Part shown: one piece after another, positions 14,585 through 14,678 of the stretch
Numbering within the stretch: position 1 is the stretch's first letter
Layout of the letters: every line of letters begins with the position of its first letter
Assembly: GCA_016188625.1 (NCBI GenBank)
Contig: JACPHL010000104.1
Span: 1-14,678, forward strand
DNA length: 14,678 nucleotides
Reading direction: 5' to 3'
Origin: Candidatus Rokuibacteriota bacterium
GTDB lineage: Bacteria; Methylomirabilota; Methylomirabilia; Rokubacteriales; JACPHL01
Program-made: the position numbers and the translations under genes
Notes under the pieces: model-generated
Seen by the model: the letters and a program-made list of their open reading frames with translations, nothing else
The model's database searches: none
What the model was told of the DNA's origin: nothing

Positions 14585-14594
14585 CCCCCCCCCC
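14585..14594. repeat. Run of ten C just after the DctM-type stop codon
   Basis: Ten consecutive C (G in the transcript) lie five bases past the stop of the partial permease gene. It is not in a coding region I can support. Such runs are prone to slippage and to sequencing error. Confidence 0.8.
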
Positions 14595-14599
14595 ACCCG

Positions 14600-14678
14600 C
14601 TACCGGAACAACACGCCCGGGAGCCAGAGGGCGATCTGGGGGAAGAGGAGGACCAGGAGGACGCCGACCACCTGGAGA
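14600..14678 (-). CDS. TRAP transporter large permease (DctM type), C-terminal end only
   Basis: The last 25 codons before a TAG at 14602-14600 read LQVVGVLLVLLFPQIALWLP and then GVLFR. This is the usual C-terminus of a DctM large permease (a final hydrophobic helix followed by a FPQ...WLP motif). The rest of the gene lies beyond the right edge. It shows that a second TRAP transporter precedes the TctCBA set in the same direction. The assignment rests on a short stretch, so an unrelated membrane protein cannot be excluded. Confidence 0.65.
   Translation of the reverse strand, partial: LQVVGVLLVLLFPQIALWLPGVLFR

Overview
The window is GC-rich (roughly two thirds G+C by eye), and every gene I can support lies on the minus strand, so transcription runs from the right edge to the left edge. 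It looks like bacterial chromosomal accessory-metabolism DNA. The mix of Bug/TctC-type and TAXI-type binding proteins, amidohydrolase-2, SDR and enolase-superfamily genes is what I associate with Betaproteobacteria, Alphaproteobacteria or Candidatus Rokubacteria. That assignment is inference; there is no rRNA or other marker here to settle it. I see no tRNA, rRNA, CRISPR array, transposase or phage gene.

In transcription order, the right edge (14678-14600) holds the last codons of a TRAP large permease (DctM type). After a 252-base spacer comes a tripartite tricarboxylate transporter, tctC-tctB-tctA (14347-11178). Four catabolic-looking enzymes follow in tight succession: an amidase-signature hydrolase, a muconate-lactonizing-type enolase-superfamily enzyme, an atypical short-chain dehydrogenase and an amidohydrolase-2 protein. 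Slightly further on comes a classical short-chain dehydrogenase. Several junctions are 4-base ATGA overlaps (tctA/amidase, enolase-like/SDR), which suggests one translationally coupled operon that imports and breaks down an organic acid or amide. The substrate cannot be read from the sequence.

A second unit starts with an IclR-family regulator (start near 5769 or 5739) that has a plausible own promoter and overlapping palindromes. It continues with a TAXI-family TRAP binding protein, a fused TRAP permease, accB (biotin carboxyl carrier protein) and accC (biotin carboxylase, cut by the left edge). No carboxyltransferase is visible. From knowledge of similar neighbourhoods I predict either a carboxyltransferase or the 5-oxoprolinase genes pxpB/pxpC/pxpA just beyond the left edge.

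Two points deserve attention. First, tctA is split by an exact head-to-tail 76-base tandem duplication (12044-12119 and 12120-12195, four mismatches) that shifts the frame; removing one copy restores a normal 518-residue TctA. It is either a real lesion or a chimeric assembly of two strains. Second, the Shine-Dalgarno sequence and start codon of the fused TRAP permease lie inside a 16-base-pair RNA hairpin (3771-3810) that pairs fully only in the sense mRNA, a candidate switch setting receptor-to-permease ratio.
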